This document shows, piece by piece, positions 18,660-31,313 of a stretch of DNA of 64,000 nt. The DNA comes from Sinorhizobium meliloti. GTDB taxonomy: Bacteria > Pseudomonadota > Alphaproteobacteria > Rhizobiales > Rhizobiaceae. Position 1 is the first letter of the stretch, and every line of letters starts with the position of its first letter. The stretch lies in assembly GCF_035610345.1 (NCBI RefSeq), contig NZ_CP141212.1:2978501-3042500 (forward strand), written 5' to 3'. Made by a program: the position numbers and the translations under genes. The notes below the pieces were generated by a model. That model saw nothing but the letters and a program-made list of their open reading frames with translations. It made no database searches and had not been told where the DNA came from.

Positions 18660-19445
18660 GTGACAACGAGAAGAGATTGGCTCAAGGGCGTGTCACTGGT
18701 GCTCGGCGTGGTTCTGGCGGGAACGGCCTTTGCACCGGCTCAGGCGGCGGAGAAGGTCACCGTGTTCGCCGCGGCGAGTCTCAAGAATGCGCTCGATGCG
18801 ATCACGGGCGAATGGCTCAAACAGACCGGCAAGGAAGCCACCGTTTCCTATGCGGCGAGTTCGGCGCTGGCGAAACAGATCGAACAGGGCGCGCCCGCCG
18901 ATGTGTTCATCTCGGCCGACCTCGCCTGGATGGATTACCTCGCAGAAAAGAAGCTGATCAAGGCCGGCACGCGCTCCAACCTGCTCGGCAATCGTATCGT
19001 CCTCGTCTCAGGCAAGTCGGACGCCCGGGCTGTCGAGATCGAGCCGGGTCTCGACCTTGCCGGTCTTCTCGGCGACGGACGATTGGCCATGGGAGCCGTG
19101 GAATCCGTCCCCGCCGGCAAGTATGGCAAGGCGGCGCTGGAAAAGCTCGGACTGTGGCCGAACGTTGCCGGAAAGGTCGCCGGCGCCGAAAGCGTGCGCG
19201 CCGCCCTCCTCCTCGTGTCACGTGGCGAGGCGCCCTACGGCATCGTCTACCGAACCGACGCTGCAGCGGACGCCAATGTGAAAGTGGTCGGCACCTTCCC
19301 CGAGGACAGCCACCCCCCAATTGTCTACCCGATCGCGATCACCGCGGACAGCAGGAACGCCGATGCCGCCGCCTACCTCGAATTCGTCCACTCGCCGAAG
19401 GCGGCGGCGCTTTTCCAGGCCGAGGGCTTCACCGTTCTGGAATAG
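18660..19445 (+). CDS. modA: Molybdate ABC transporter, periplasmic binding protein
   Basis: Captures molybdate (and tungstate) in the periplasm for ModBC. GTG 18660 is chosen because GGGAG lies seven bases upstream and because it gives a proper signal peptide: TTRRDWLKG, a twin-arginine-like start, then a hydrophobic stretch and cleavage near AQA-AEK. KVTVFAAASLKNAL is the first oxyanion-binding segment and VSYAASSALAKQIEQGAPADVFISAD the second. The mature protein is about 230 aa, normal for ModA. The upstream in-frame extension to 18579 covers the likely Mo-boxes and is not coding. Confidence 0.92.
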   Translation: MTTRRDWLKGVSLVLGVVLAGTAFAPAQAAEKVTVFAAASLKNALDAITGEWLKQTGKEATVSYAASSALAKQIEQGAPADVFISADLAWMDYLAEKKLIKAGTRSNLLGNRIVLVSGKSDARAVEIEPGLDLAGLLGDGRLAMGAVESVPAGKYGKAALEKLGLWPNVAGKVAGAESVRAALLLVSRGEAPYGIVYRTDAAADANVKVVGTFPEDSHPPIVYPIAITADSRNADAAAYLEFVHSPKAAALFQAEGFTVLE

Positions 19446-19496
19446 AACTTGCCGAATGATTGCACGACACGGCGCGTCAGGAACGGGAGTACGAGC

Positions 19497-20198
19497 TTGG
19501 ACTGGATGGCATTGAGCGACGCGGAGTGGACGGCCGTCCGCCTGAGCCTGCGGGTCGCCACCGTTGCGATGCTTGCGAGCTTGCCGCCGGCGCTCCTTGT
19601 CTCGATGATACTTGCGCGCGGCCGCTTCTGGGGCAAGTCGCTCCTGAACGGCCTCGTCCATATGCCGCTGATCCTGCCGCCGGTCGTCACGGGCTTCGCT
19701 CTGCTGCTCCTTTTCGGCCGGCGCGGCCCGATCGGTGCATTTCTCGCGGAGAATTTCGGGCTGGTCTTTTCGTTCCGCTGGACGGGAGCGGCACTCGCCT
19801 GCGCGGTGATGGGCTTCCCATTGATGGTCCGCAGCATCCGGCTGTCTATCGAAGCAGTAGACCGCAAGCTCGAAGAAGCAGCGGGAACGCTTGGCGCGAG
19901 CCCCGCCTGGATCTTTCTGACGGTCACATTGCCCCTGATCCTTCCCGGCATTCTCGCCGGCATGGTCCTCTCCTTCGCCAAGGCCATGGGCGAATTCGGC
20001 GCGACCATCACCTTCGTTTCCAATATCCCCGGCGAGACCCAGACGCTTTCCGCCGCGATCTATACCTTCACACAGGTGCCGGGCGGCGACGCCGGCGCGA
20101 TGCGCCTGGCCGCGATCTCCGTCGTTATTTCGATGACGGCCCTGATGCTTTCGGAAGCCATGGCTTCAGCCGCGGCGCGGCGGACGGTGGCGGCATGA
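19497..20198 (+). CDS. modB: Molybdate ABC transporter permease
   Basis: Inner-membrane channel subunit, about 233 aa with five predicted helices. The EAA loop that docks ModC is visible as [27 protein letters not shown]. The start is probably TTG 19497, seven bases after GGGAG (19485-19489); ATG 19506 is an alternative. The stop overlaps the modC start in ATGA. Confidence 0.92.
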   Translation: MDWMALSDAEWTAVRLSLRVATVAMLASLPPALLVSMILARGRFWGKSLLNGLVHMPLILPPVVTGFALLLLFGRRGPIGAFLAENFGLVFSFRWTGAALACAVMGFPLMVRSIRLSIEAVDRKLEEAAGTLGASPAWIFLTVTLPLILPGILAGMVLSFAKAMGEFGATITFVSNIPGETQTLSAAIYTFTQVPGGDAGAMRLAAISVVISMTALMLSEAMASAAARRTVAA

Positions 20199-21268
20199 GG
20201 CTCGAGGTCGAAGCGCGCCTTCGTCTCGGCTCCTTCGCGATCGATGCCGCCTTCGGCTCGGAGGGCGGCGTGACCGCCCTTTTCGGCCGCTCCGGCTCCG
20301 GCAAGACCTCGCTCGTCAACATCATCGCCGGCCTCCTCCGGCCCGATCAGGGCCGCGTCGTGCTCGACGGCGACACGATCGCCGACAGCGAGCGCCGGCT
20401 TTTCACCCCCGTCCACCGCCGCCGCTTTGCCTATGTGTTCCAGGAAGCCCGCCTCTTTCCGCATTTGAGCGTCCGCAGAAATCTCGCCTATGGCCGCTGG
20501 TTCGCAGGCGCGGCCCGATCGGGGCCGGAATTCGGCAGGATCGTCGAAATGCTCGGCATCGGACATCTGCTCGATCGGATGCCCTCGACGCTCTCGGGCG
20601 GCGAGCGGCAGCGCGTCGCCATCGGCCGGGCCCTGCTCGCTTCCCCCCGCCTGCTCCTGATGGACGAGCCGCTCGCCGCGCTCGACGACGCCAGAAAGGC
20701 CGAAATCCTGCCCTATCTGGAGCGGCTGCGCGACGAGACGCGGATTCCGATCGTCTATGTCAGTCATTCCGTGGTTGAAGTGGCGCGGCTGGCGGAGCGC
20801 GTCGTCGTCATGGAAAACGGCCGGGTCAAGGCCTTCGGCAAAACGGCGGCCGTTCTGAACGAGCCGTTTCCGACATCCGCCGCCGACCGGCGGCAAGCGG
20901 GCACGTTGATCGAGGGCACCGTCGACAGTCATGACGAAGGCCACGAACTGACCATGGTGCGCGCCGGAGACTGCCTGATCCGCGTGCCGCATCTCGTCGC
21001 AGAGGCCGGGCAAAGTCTACGCCTCTACATTGCCGCGCGCGACGTCATGCTGGCGACCCGTCGCCCGGAAGGCATCAGCGCCCTGAACGTGCTTCCGGGA
21101 ACGATCGTCGGCGTCTCGTCGCCGCGGCAAGGAAGCGTCGACATGCGCGTCGATTGCGGCGGCAACATCATCGCCGCGCGCGTGACGACCGTCTCCCGCG
21201 ATGCGCTCGCGCTTTGCCCGGGAAAGCAGGTGCACGCCATCATCAAGACCGTCGCGCTCGATTATTAG
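20195..21268 (+). CDS. modC: Molybdate ABC transporter ATPase
   Basis: Cytoplasmic ATPase that powers ModAB, 357 aa. Walker [12 protein letters not shown], signature LSGGERQR, Walker [14 protein letters not shown] and the H-loop YVSHS are all intact. The C-terminal about 75 residues form a TOBE/Mop molybdate-binding domain ([14 protein letters not shown]), as is normal for ModC. The start ATG overlaps the modB stop. Confidence 0.94.
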   Translation: MRLEVEARLRLGSFAIDAAFGSEGGVTALFGRSGSGKTSLVNIIAGLLRPDQGRVVLDGDTIADSERRLFTPVHRRRFAYVFQEARLFPHLSVRRNLAYGRWFAGAARSGPEFGRIVEMLGIGHLLDRMPSTLSGGERQRVAIGRALLASPRLLLMDEPLAALDDARKAEILPYLERLRDETRIPIVYVSHSVVEVARLAERVVVMENGRVKAFGKTAAVLNEPFPTSAADRRQAGTLIEGTVDSHDEGHELTMVRAGDCLIRVPHLVAEAGQSLRLYIAARDVMLATRRPEGISALNVLPGTIVGVSSPRQGSVDMRVDCGGNIIAARVTTVSRDALALCPGKQVHAIIKTVALDY

Positions 21269-21280
21269 AGAAGCGAATGG

Positions 21281-21676
21281 TTAGAGCGGCTTTCCGGTTG
21301 GCTCCTCTTGCGGAGCACCGTTGCAGGCGCGCATGGCGTCGAGCCAATCGAGATCGTCCGCGATCGCGGCCTGCGCCTTGGCCTCCATCGCCCGGAAGCG
21401 CTCGATCAGCATCTCGCCAAAAGCGGTGACCACGGCGCCGCCGCCCTGCTTGCCGCCACGCTGCGAGTCCACCGCCGGCTCCTTGAACATGCGGTTCAAG
21501 GCGTCGACCAGCAGCCAGGCACGGCGGTAAGACATATCCATGGCCCGCCCGGCAGCGGAAATGGAGCCGGTCTCGCGGATGTGTTCCAGAAGCATGATCT
21601 TGCCGCGCCCGAGACGGCTGTTCGGCGGCAAGTCGATGCGGAGGATCGGGCGGGGGTCGGCTTCGGTATCGTGCAT
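21281..21676 (-). CDS. modE: ModE-type regulator lacking the Mop domains
   Basis: 131-aa winged helix-turn-helix protein, convergent with modC. It matches the DNA-binding half of ModE: GRGKIMLLEHIRETGSISAAGRAMDMSYRRAWLLVDALN and QRGGKQGGGAVVT. The two molybdate-binding Mop domains of E. coli ModE are absent, a short form common in alphaproteobacteria. It probably represses modABC through the boxes before modA; how it senses molybdate is unclear. ATG 21676 is the likely start. Confidence 0.85.
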   Translation of the reverse strand: MHDTEADPRPILRIDLPPNSRLGRGKIMLLEHIRETGSISAAGRAMDMSYRRAWLLVDALNRMFKEPAVDSQRGGKQGGGAVVTAFGEMLIERFRAMEAKAQAAIADDLDWLDAMRACNGAPQEEPTGKPL

Positions 21677-21850
21677 GGAGCGAACATAAAGCCTGGCGCA
21701 GGAGACGGGAAGGCGCGACCGCTCAAAGACGATGCGGGAGCTTCGGGCACGGGAACTGTGCATCGCCGCCCGAAACCGGCCAAGCAGGCTTGATCGAAGC
21801 CGACATTGGATGCAGCGATAGACATAGCTGAACAAACCCAAGAGATGATC

Positions 21851-24740
<2,890 letters not shown>

Positions 24741-24741
24741 C

Positions 24742-25755
24742 ATGGCCAGAATGACGATGATCGAAGCGGTGCGCAGCGCCATGGACGTCTCGATGGCGCG
24801 CGACGAAAATGTGGTCGTCTTCGGCGAGGATGTCGGTTATTTCGGCGGCGTTTTCCGCTGCACCCAGGGGCTTCAGGCGAAATACGGCAAGACGCGCTGC
24901 TTCGATACGCCGATCAGCGAGTCCGGTATCGTCGGCACGGCCATCGGCATGGCCGCCTACGGGCTGAAACCATGCGTCGAGATTCAGTTTGCCGACTACA
25001 TGTATCCCGCTTACGACCAGCTCACGCAGGAGGCCGCGCGGATCCGCTACCGCTCGAACGGCGACTTCACCTGCCCGATCGTCGTGCGCATGCCGACGGG
25101 CGGCGGCATCTTCGGCGGCCAGACCCACAGCCAGAGCCCGGAGGCGCTCTTCACCCATGTTTGCGGGCTGAAGGTCGTCGTGCCTTCGAATCCATATGAC
25201 GCCAAAGGCCTGCTCATCTCGGCGATCGAGGATCCGGATCCCGTGATGTTCCTGGAGCCGAAGCGGCTTTATAACGGCCCCTTCGACGGCCACCACGAAC
25301 GCCCGGTCACGGCCTGGTCCAAGCACGAGCTCGGCGACGTTCCGGATGGCCACTATGCGATCCCGATCGGCAAGGCCGAGATACGCCGCAAGGGCTCAGG
25401 CGTGACTGTTATCGCCTATGGTACGATGGTGCACGTGGCGCTCGCGGCAGCCGAGGAGACCGGTATCGACGCGGAGGTGATCGATCTGCGCAGTCTGTTG
25501 CCGCTCGACCTCGAGACGATCGTGCAATCCGCGAAGAAGACCGGGCGGTGCGTGGTCGTGCACGAGGCGACGCTGACCTCGGGATTCGGTGCCGAGCTCG
25601 CTGCTCTCGTTCAGGAGCATTGCTTCTATCACCTCGAGTCTCCGGTCGTCCGGGTAACGGGTTGGGACACGCCCTATCCGCACGCGCAGGAGTGGGATTA
25701 TTTCCCCGGTCCGGCACGCGTCGGGCGTGCGCTCGCCGAAGCGATGGAGGGCTGA
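24742..25755 (+). CDS. bkdAb: Branched-chain 2-oxoacid dehydrogenase E1, beta subunit
   Basis: Partner of the alpha subunit, 337 aa, transketolase-like pyrimidine and C-terminal domains. VVVFGEDVGYFGGVFRCTQGL and RCFDTPISESGIVGTAIGMAAYG are the conserved beta-subunit segments; EPKRLYN is typical of the branched-chain rather than the pyruvate enzyme. It starts one base after the bkdAa stop and ends three bases before E2. Confidence 0.94.
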   Translation: MARMTMIEAVRSAMDVSMARDENVVVFGEDVGYFGGVFRCTQGLQAKYGKTRCFDTPISESGIVGTAIGMAAYGLKPCVEIQFADYMYPAYDQLTQEAARIRYRSNGDFTCPIVVRMPTGGGIFGGQTHSQSPEALFTHVCGLKVVVPSNPYDAKGLLISAIEDPDPVMFLEPKRLYNGPFDGHHERPVTAWSKHELGDVPDGHYAIPIGKAEIRRKGSGVTVIAYGTMVHVALAAAEETGIDAEVIDLRSLLPLDLETIVQSAKKTGRCVVVHEATLTSGFGAELAALVQEHCFYHLESPVVRVTGWDTPYPHAQEWDYFPGPARVGRALAEAMEG

Positions 25756-25758
25756 CCG

Positions 25759-27039
25759 GTGGGTGAATTCATCATCAAGATGCCCGATGTCGGCGAGGGT
25801 GTCGCGGAGGCCGAACTCGTCGAGTGGCATGTGAAGCCCGGCGATCCGGTGCGCGAGGATATGGTGCTCGCCGCCGTCATGACCGACAAGGCCACGGTCG
25901 AAATCCCCTCGCCAGTCACCGGCAAGGTCCTGTGGCTCGGAGCGGAAGTCGGCGACACGGTTGCGGTGAAGGCGCCGCTGGTCAGGATCGAGACCGCCGG
26001 CGAGGCGGGCGATGCTGTCCCGGACAGCGTCCCGGAGGCGCTGGCCGAAAACGTGCTGGACGAGCCCGTCGCCGTCTCCTCCCGGCCTGCGGCCAAGGCG
26101 CCGCCGCAGCCTGAAAAACCTGCACCGAGAACCGCGCCGGCGCCGCGCGAAACGACGGATATTTCGCCAAGGCCACTCGCCTCCCCGGCGGTGCGGCTGC
26201 GCGCCAGAGAGAGCGGCATCGATCTCAGGCAGGTGGCCGGCACCGGGCCGGCCGGCCGGATCACCCATGAGGATCTCGATCTCTTCATCAGCCGCGGCGC
26301 CGGGCCGCTGCCGGCTCAGGCCGGCCTCGTCCGCAAGACCGCCGTCGAGGAGGTCAGGATGACCGGCCTCAGACGCCGGATCGCCGAAAAGATGTCGCTC
26401 TCCACCTCACGCATCCCCCACATCACCTATGTGGAAGAGGTGGACATGACGGCGCTCGAGGATCTGCGCGCGACGATGAACCGCGACCGCAAGCAGGAGC
26501 AGGCCAAGCTCACGATCCTGCCTTTCCTGATGCGCGCGCTGGTGAAGACCGTCGCCGAGCAGCCCGGCGTCAACGCCACGTTCGACGACCATGCCGGCGT
26601 CATTCACCGCCACGCTGCCGTCCATATCGGCATCGCCACCCAGACGCCCGCCGGGCTGACTGTCCCGGTGGTGCGCCATGCCGAGGCGCGCGGGATATGG
26701 GACTGCGCGGCCGAGCTCAACCGGCTGGCGGAGGCGGCCCGCACCGGAACGGCGACGCGCGACGAGCTTACCGGCTCGACCATCACCATCTCCTCGCTCG
26801 GCGCCATCGGCGGAATCGCCACGACGCCGGTCATCAACCATCCGGAGGTGGCGATCGTCGGCGTCAACAAGATCGCCGTCCGGCCCGTCTGGGACGGCGC
26901 ACAATTCGTCCCGCGCAAAATCATGAATCTCTCGTCGAGCTTCGATCACCGGGTCATCGACGGCTGGGATGCCGCGATCTTCGTCCAGCGCCTGAAGACG
27001 CTGCTCGAAACGCCGGCGCTGATTTTCGTTGAAGGATAG
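25759..27039 (+). CDS. bkdB: Lipoamide acyltransferase E2 of the branched-chain complex
   Basis: 426-aa dihydrolipoyl acyltransferase core. In order: lipoyl domain (about 3-78) with the lipoylated lysine in MTDKATVEIPSP, an Ala/Pro-rich linker, a peripheral-subunit-binding domain (about 137-175, SPAVRLRARESGIDLRQV), and a catalytic domain ending in SFDHRVIDGWDAAIF with the active-site histidine and aspartate. Only one lipoyl domain is present, the usual number for this complex. GTG 25759 is the start. Confidence 0.94.
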   Translation: MGEFIIKMPDVGEGVAEAELVEWHVKPGDPVREDMVLAAVMTDKATVEIPSPVTGKVLWLGAEVGDTVAVKAPLVRIETAGEAGDAVPDSVPEALAENVLDEPVAVSSRPAAKAPPQPEKPAPRTAPAPRETTDISPRPLASPAVRLRARESGIDLRQVAGTGPAGRITHEDLDLFISRGAGPLPAQAGLVRKTAVEEVRMTGLRRRIAEKMSLSTSRIPHITYVEEVDMTALEDLRATMNRDRKQEQAKLTILPFLMRALVKTVAEQPGVNATFDDHAGVIHRHAAVHIGIATQTPAGLTVPVVRHAEARGIWDCAAELNRLAEAARTGTATRDELTGSTITISSLGAIGGIATTPVINHPEVAIVGVNKIAVRPVWDGAQFVPRKIMNLSSSFDHRVIDGWDAAIFVQRLKTLLETPALIFVEG

Positions 27040-27045
27040 GCATCC

Positions 27046-28440
27046 ATGAAGGAAATCTCCTGCAAGCTCCTGGTTCTCGGCGCCGGACCCGGCGGCTATG
27101 TCGCGGCGATCCGCGCCGGCCAGCTCGGCGTCAACACGGTGATCGTCGAGAAAGCGAAGGCTGGCGGCACCTGTCTGAATGTCGGCTGCATTCCGTCGAA
27201 GGCGCTGATCCACGCGGCGGACGAATATCACAGGCTCCGCACGGCTGCCTCGGGCAAGAACCCGCTCGGCCTTTCGTTGAGTGCTCCGGCGATCGACCTC
27301 CGGCGAACGATCGCCTGGAAGGACGGCATCGTCGGACGGCTGAACGGCGGCGTCACGGGGCTCCTGAAGAAGGCGGGCGTCAAGGCGGTCATCGGCGAGG
27401 GACGCTTCGTCGACGGCAAGACGGTGGATGTGGAAACGGAAACCGGGCTTCAGCGCATTCGGGCGGAAGCGATCGTTATCGCGACCGGTTCGGCGCCGGT
27501 CGAGCTTCCCGACCTTCCCTTCGGCGGAAGCGTCATTTCCTCGACCCAGGCTCTGGCGCTGACGGACGTGCCGCAGACGCTCGCGGTGATCGGCGGCGGC
27601 TATATCGGTCTCGAACTCGGAACCGCCTTCGCCAAGCTGGGCTCCAAGGTCACCGTGCTCGAGGCGCTGGACCGGATCCTGCCGCAATACGACGCCGACC
27701 TCTCAAAGCCGGTGATGAAGCGGCTCGGCGAACTCGGTGTGGAGGTCTTCACCCGCACCAAGGCCAAACGGCTCTCCGCCGATCGGCGGGGCCTGCTTGC
27801 CGAGGAGAACGGCCGCGCCTTCGAGGTCCCGGCGGAGAAGGTTCTCGTCACCGTCGGCCGCCGGCCGGTGACCGACGGCTGGGGGCTTGAAGAGATCGAT
27901 CTGGACCGGTCGGGCAGGTTCATCCGCATCGACGACCAGTGCCGCACTTCGATGCGCGGCATCTATGCGATCGGCGACGTGACCGGAGAGCCGATGCTTG
28001 CGCACCGGGCGATGGCACAGGGCGAAATGGTCGCGGAAATCGTCGCCGGTCATAAGCGGAGCTGGGACAAGCGCTGCATTCCGGCGGTCTGCTTCACCGA
28101 CCCGGAAATCGTCTCCTCCGGCCTCTCGCCGGAAGAGGCGCGTGCTGCCGGCATCGACGTCAAGATCGGCCAATTTCCCTTCCAGGCGAACGGCCGCGCC
28201 ATGACGACGCTGTCCGAGGACGGCTTCGTGCGGGTCATCGCCCGCGCCGACAATCACCTGGTCCTCGGCATCCAGGCTGTCGGCCATGGCGTTTCGGAAC
28301 TGTCGGCGACTTTTGCGCTGGCGATCGAGATGGGCGCGCGGCTGGAGGACATCGCCGGCACCATCCACGCGCATCCGACGCAATCGGAAGCCTTCCAGGA
28401 GGCGGCCTTCAAGACGCTCGGGCACGCTCTGCATATGTGA
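27046..28440 (+). CDS. lpdV: Dihydrolipoamide dehydrogenase E3 of the branched-chain complex
   Basis: 464-aa flavoprotein that reoxidises the E2 lipoyl group with NAD+. FAD motif LVLGAGPGGYVAAIRAGQLG, redox disulfide GGTCLNVGCIPSKAL, NAD motif VIGGGYIGLELGTAFAKLG and the C-terminal HAHPTQSEAFQEA with the catalytic histidine-glutamate pair are all present. It follows bkdB by six bases and closes the operon, giving the complex its own E3. Confidence 0.95.
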   Translation: MKEISCKLLVLGAGPGGYVAAIRAGQLGVNTVIVEKAKAGGTCLNVGCIPSKALIHAADEYHRLRTAASGKNPLGLSLSAPAIDLRRTIAWKDGIVGRLNGGVTGLLKKAGVKAVIGEGRFVDGKTVDVETETGLQRIRAEAIVIATGSAPVELPDLPFGGSVISSTQALALTDVPQTLAVIGGGYIGLELGTAFAKLGSKVTVLEALDRILPQYDADLSKPVMKRLGELGVEVFTRTKAKRLSADRRGLLAEENGRAFEVPAEKVLVTVGRRPVTDGWGLEEIDLDRSGRFIRIDDQCRTSMRGIYAIGDVTGEPMLAHRAMAQGEMVAEIVAGHKRSWDKRCIPAVCFTDPEIVSSGLSPEEARAAGIDVKIGQFPFQANGRAMTTLSEDGFVRVIARADNHLVLGIQAVGHGVSELSATFALAIEMGARLEDIAGTIHAHPTQSEAFQEAAFKTLGHALHM

Positions 28441-28458
28441 GCGGCCCCGGCGTCCCAG

Positions 28459-28479
28459 TCCCTCCCAATCGGTGAGGGA
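28459..28479. terminator. Hairpin between lpdV and purU
   Basis: TCCCTC and GAGGGA pair across a nine-base loop in the 67-base gap between these convergent genes. There is no long T-run, so it is only a weak candidate bidirectional terminator. Confidence 0.4.
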
Positions 28480-28507
28480 TTTGCCAGCAGAGCCCGGCGA
28501 CCAGGCC

Positions 28508-29392
28508 TCAGCCCATCCGTTCCGACGCGTAGGAACCCGGGCTCGGCGGGAAGACGACGACGCGGTTGCCGTTGATGAAGCAGCGGTGGTGGATATGGGC
28601 GTGCACGGCGCGGGCCAGCACCTGGCTTTCGACGTCGCGGCCGATCGAGACGTAATCCTCGGCCGACTGCGCATGGGTGATGCGGGCGATATCCTGCTCG
28701 ATGATCGGACCCTCGTCGAGATCGGCGGTGACGTAGTGGGCCGTCGCGCCGATCAGCTTCACGCCGCGCTCATAGGCCTGCTTATAGGGGTTCGCCCCCT
28801 TGAACGACGGCAGGAAGGAGTGGTGGATGTTGATGATCTTCCCCGACATCTTCTTGCAGAGCGCATCGGAAAGCACCTGCATGTAGCGGGCCAGCACGAT
28901 CAGCTCGGCGCCGGTCTGCTCGACGACGTCCATCAGCTGGGCTTCGGCCTTCGGCTTGTTTTCCTTCGTCACCTTGATGCAGTGGAAGGGGATGTCGTGG
29001 TTGACGACCACCTTCTGGTAGTCGAAGTGGTTGGAGACGACCCCGACGATGTCGATCGGCAAGGCGCCGATCTTCCAGCGGTAGAGAAGATCGTTCAGGC
29101 AATGGCCGAAGCGCGACACCATGAGCAGCACCTTCATGCGCTCCTCGGAATCACGGATCTCCATCGTCATCTCGAAGCGCTTGATCACCGGTTCGAAGCC
29201 TTCGCGCAGCTCTTCGAGCTTGGCGCCATCCTGGCTGATGAAGGTGAGACGCATGAAGAACAGGCCCGTCTGGAAATCGTCGAACTGCGAGCTGTCGCTG
29301 ATATAGCAGCCCTTTTCGGCGAGATAGCCGGTGATGGCGGCGACGATGCCGCGAGTGGATTTGCAGCTGACGGTCAGCACATAGCTTTTCAT
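28508..29392 (-). CDS. purU: Formyltetrahydrofolate deformylase
   Basis: Hydrolyses 10-formyl-THF to formate and THF, balancing one-carbon pools and feeding purine synthesis. At 294 aa it has an N-terminal ACT domain (YVLTVSCKSTRGIVAAITGYLAEKG, about 1-80) and a formyltransferase domain with NIHHSFLPSFKGANPYKQA and the catalytic-region GATAHYVTADLDEGPII. ATG 29392 is the start. Convergent with lpdV. Confidence 0.94.
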   Translation of the reverse strand: MKSYVLTVSCKSTRGIVAAITGYLAEKGCYISDSSQFDDFQTGLFFMRLTFISQDGAKLEELREGFEPVIKRFEMTMEIRDSEERMKVLLMVSRFGHCLNDLLYRWKIGALPIDIVGVVSNHFDYQKVVVNHDIPFHCIKVTKENKPKAEAQLMDVVEQTGAELIVLARYMQVLSDALCKKMSGKIINIHHSFLPSFKGANPYKQAYERGVKLIGATAHYVTADLDEGPIIEQDIARITHAQSAEDYVSIGRDVESQVLARAVHAHIHHRCFINGNRVVVFPPSPGSYASERMG

Positions 29393-29551
29393 CGATGAAT
29401 CTCTCGTTTTGAGGTGTTCCCACGCCCTTACACGGGCAGTCGCGCAAAAACTAGCTTGGCGATCTGCGGCCCGCCGATCCATTCGCGACATCGGCTTGGC
29501 GGAACAGGCCACACCGATGTGCGAATGACGAAATCGCATCCGAAACGGGGG

Positions 29552-30193
29552 TCAAGGTTTGGCGCGGTCGGGATGCGCCCTGCGGAAGGCGTCGATGGCG
29601 GTGCAGCGGCGATCTATGGCAACGATCCGCGGGCACGCCGAAAGATCGACATCCCAGCGCCGTGCATTGTAGACCTGCGGCACGAGGCAGAGATCCGCCA
29701 TCGTCGGACGATCGCCATGGCAGAATTCACCGGTCGCGGGGCGGTCCAGCATACGCTCGAAGGCAGCGAGACCCTCGCCGATGAATTTCTGCATCCACTC
29801 GCGCCGCGCGGCCTCGCCGTCGCCCGCGCCCGCCATCACATGAGCGACGACGCCGAGATTGCAGACGGGATGGATATCCATCGCCACGGCATAGGAAAGC
29901 GCGCGGACGCGTTGCCGGTCGACGGGATGGGACGGGAGGAAACCCGTCCCATCCCGCGTCTCCGCAAGATATTCGATGATGGCGAGCGACTGGGTGAGGC
30001 GCTCTCCGTCGATGTCGAGCACCGGCACCAGTCCCTGCGGATTCCGGGCGAGATGCTCCGGCGCGCCATGAGCCTTTGCCAGCAGGTCGACCGGGACGGA
30101 GCGATAGGCTTCGCCGATCAGGTTGAGCGCGATCCGCACCCGGTAGCTCGCCGACGAGCGCCAATAATCATAAAGCACGGTTTCGTTCGCCAC
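29552..30193 (-). CDS. maiA: Maleylacetoacetate isomerase (zeta-class GST)
   Basis: Glutathione-dependent cis-trans isomerisation of maleylacetoacetate to fumarylacetoacetate in tyrosine breakdown. 213 aa; the zeta-class signature SSASYRVRIALNL is at residues about 11-23, followed by the thioredoxin-like half and a helical C-terminal domain with MADLCLVPQVYNARR. GTG 30193 has GGAGAC six bases upstream and is the likely start. It lies 23 bases after fahA in the same direction. Confidence 0.92.
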   Translation of the reverse strand: MANETVLYDYWRSSASYRVRIALNLIGEAYRSVPVDLLAKAHGAPEHLARNPQGLVPVLDIDGERLTQSLAIIEYLAETRDGTGFLPSHPVDRQRVRALSYAVAMDIHPVCNLGVVAHVMAGAGDGEAARREWMQKFIGEGLAAFERMLDRPATGEFCHGDRPTMADLCLVPQVYNARRWDVDLSACPRIVAIDRRCTAIDAFRRAHPDRAKP

Positions 30194-30216
30194 ACCCGTC
30201 TCCACGCTGTCCGACC

Positions 30217-31233
30217 TCAGCCGCGCTCGTATTTTCCGACCTTCTGTTCGATGGCGCCGAAAATCGAATGGCCGGTACGATCCTTCATCTCGATGCGGAC
30301 GACATCGCCGAATTTCAGGAACTGCGTTTTCGGTGACCCGCCTTCGATCGTCTCGATCATGCGCAATTCGGCGATGCACGAATAGCCGGCCCCGCCCTCG
30401 GAAACCGGCCTGCCCGGCCCGCCCTCGAGCTTGTTGGAAACGGTGCCCGAGCCGATGATCGTGCCGGCCGAAAGCGGCCTCGTTCGCGCGGCATGCACGA
30501 TCAGCTGCGGGAAATCGAAGGTCATGTCGATGCCGCCATTGGCCCGGCCGAAGGGCTCGCCATTGAGATCGACGTGGAGCGGCAGATGCAGCTTCCCGCC
30601 ATCCCAGGCTTCGCCGAGTTCCTCCGGCGTCACGGCGACCGGCGAGAAGGCGGAAGACGGCTTCGATTGATAGAAGCCGAATCCCTTGGCGAGTTCTCCA
30701 GGAATGAGGCCGCGCAGGGAGACGTCGTTGACGAGCATGACGAGGCGGATCGCGGCCCTTGCTTCCTCGAGCGTCGCGCCCGTGGGCACGTCGTCGACGA
30801 TGACAGCAATTTCGCCTTCCATATCGATGCCCCAGGCATCGTCGGCCATAAGGATCGGATCTCGTGGGCCGAGGAAACTGTCGGAACCGCCCTGATAGAT
30901 CAGCGGATCGGTCCAGAAACTTGCCGGCATCTCGGCATTGCGCGCCTTTCGGACGAGCTCGACATGATTGACATAGGCCGAACCGTCCGCCCACTGAAAG
31001 GCGCGCGGCAGCGGCGAGGCTGCGTCGTGCTCATGGAATCGCATGGTCGGCTGCGCTCCGGTCTCGATCCCCTCGGCGACGCGCTCCAGCCGCGGACCCG
31101 CATGCGCCCAGTCGTCAAGCGCCGCCTGCAGTGTGCGGGCGATATGACCGACCTCCGAGCAGCGGGTCAGATCTTTCGAGATCACGACGAGCTTGCCGTC
31201 GCGGGTGGAATCTTTCAGCGTTGCGAGTTTCAT
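30217..31233 (-). CDS. fahA: Fumarylacetoacetate hydrolase
   Basis: Last step of the homogentisate pathway, cleaving fumarylacetoacetate to fumarate and acetoacetate. The 338-aa bacterial-type FAH protein has the metal-site acidic residues in GIDMEGEIAVIVDDVP, plus MLVNDVSLRGLIPGE and the glycine-rich GTIIGSGTVSNKLEGGPGR. It lies 80 bases downstream of hmgA and 23 bases upstream of maiA, so hmgA-fahA-maiA probably form one unit. Confidence 0.92.
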   Translation of the reverse strand: MKLATLKDSTRDGKLVVISKDLTRCSEVGHIARTLQAALDDWAHAGPRLERVAEGIETGAQPTMRFHEHDAASPLPRAFQWADGSAYVNHVELVRKARNAEMPASFWTDPLIYQGGSDSFLGPRDPILMADDAWGIDMEGEIAVIVDDVPTGATLEEARAAIRLVMLVNDVSLRGLIPGELAKGFGFYQSKPSSAFSPVAVTPEELGEAWDGGKLHLPLHVDLNGEPFGRANGGIDMTFDFPQLIVHAARTRPLSAGTIIGSGTVSNKLEGGPGRPVSEGGAGYSCIAELRMIETIEGGSPKTQFLKFGDVVRIEMKDRTGHSIFGAIEQKVGKYERG

Positions 31234-31313
31234 GGAGAGGTGTTCCCGATGCGTTGTTGATTCTCGCCGGGGCGGCGCGGATATTGCAGCATGTCACGGT
31301 TCGGCGGCGGAAG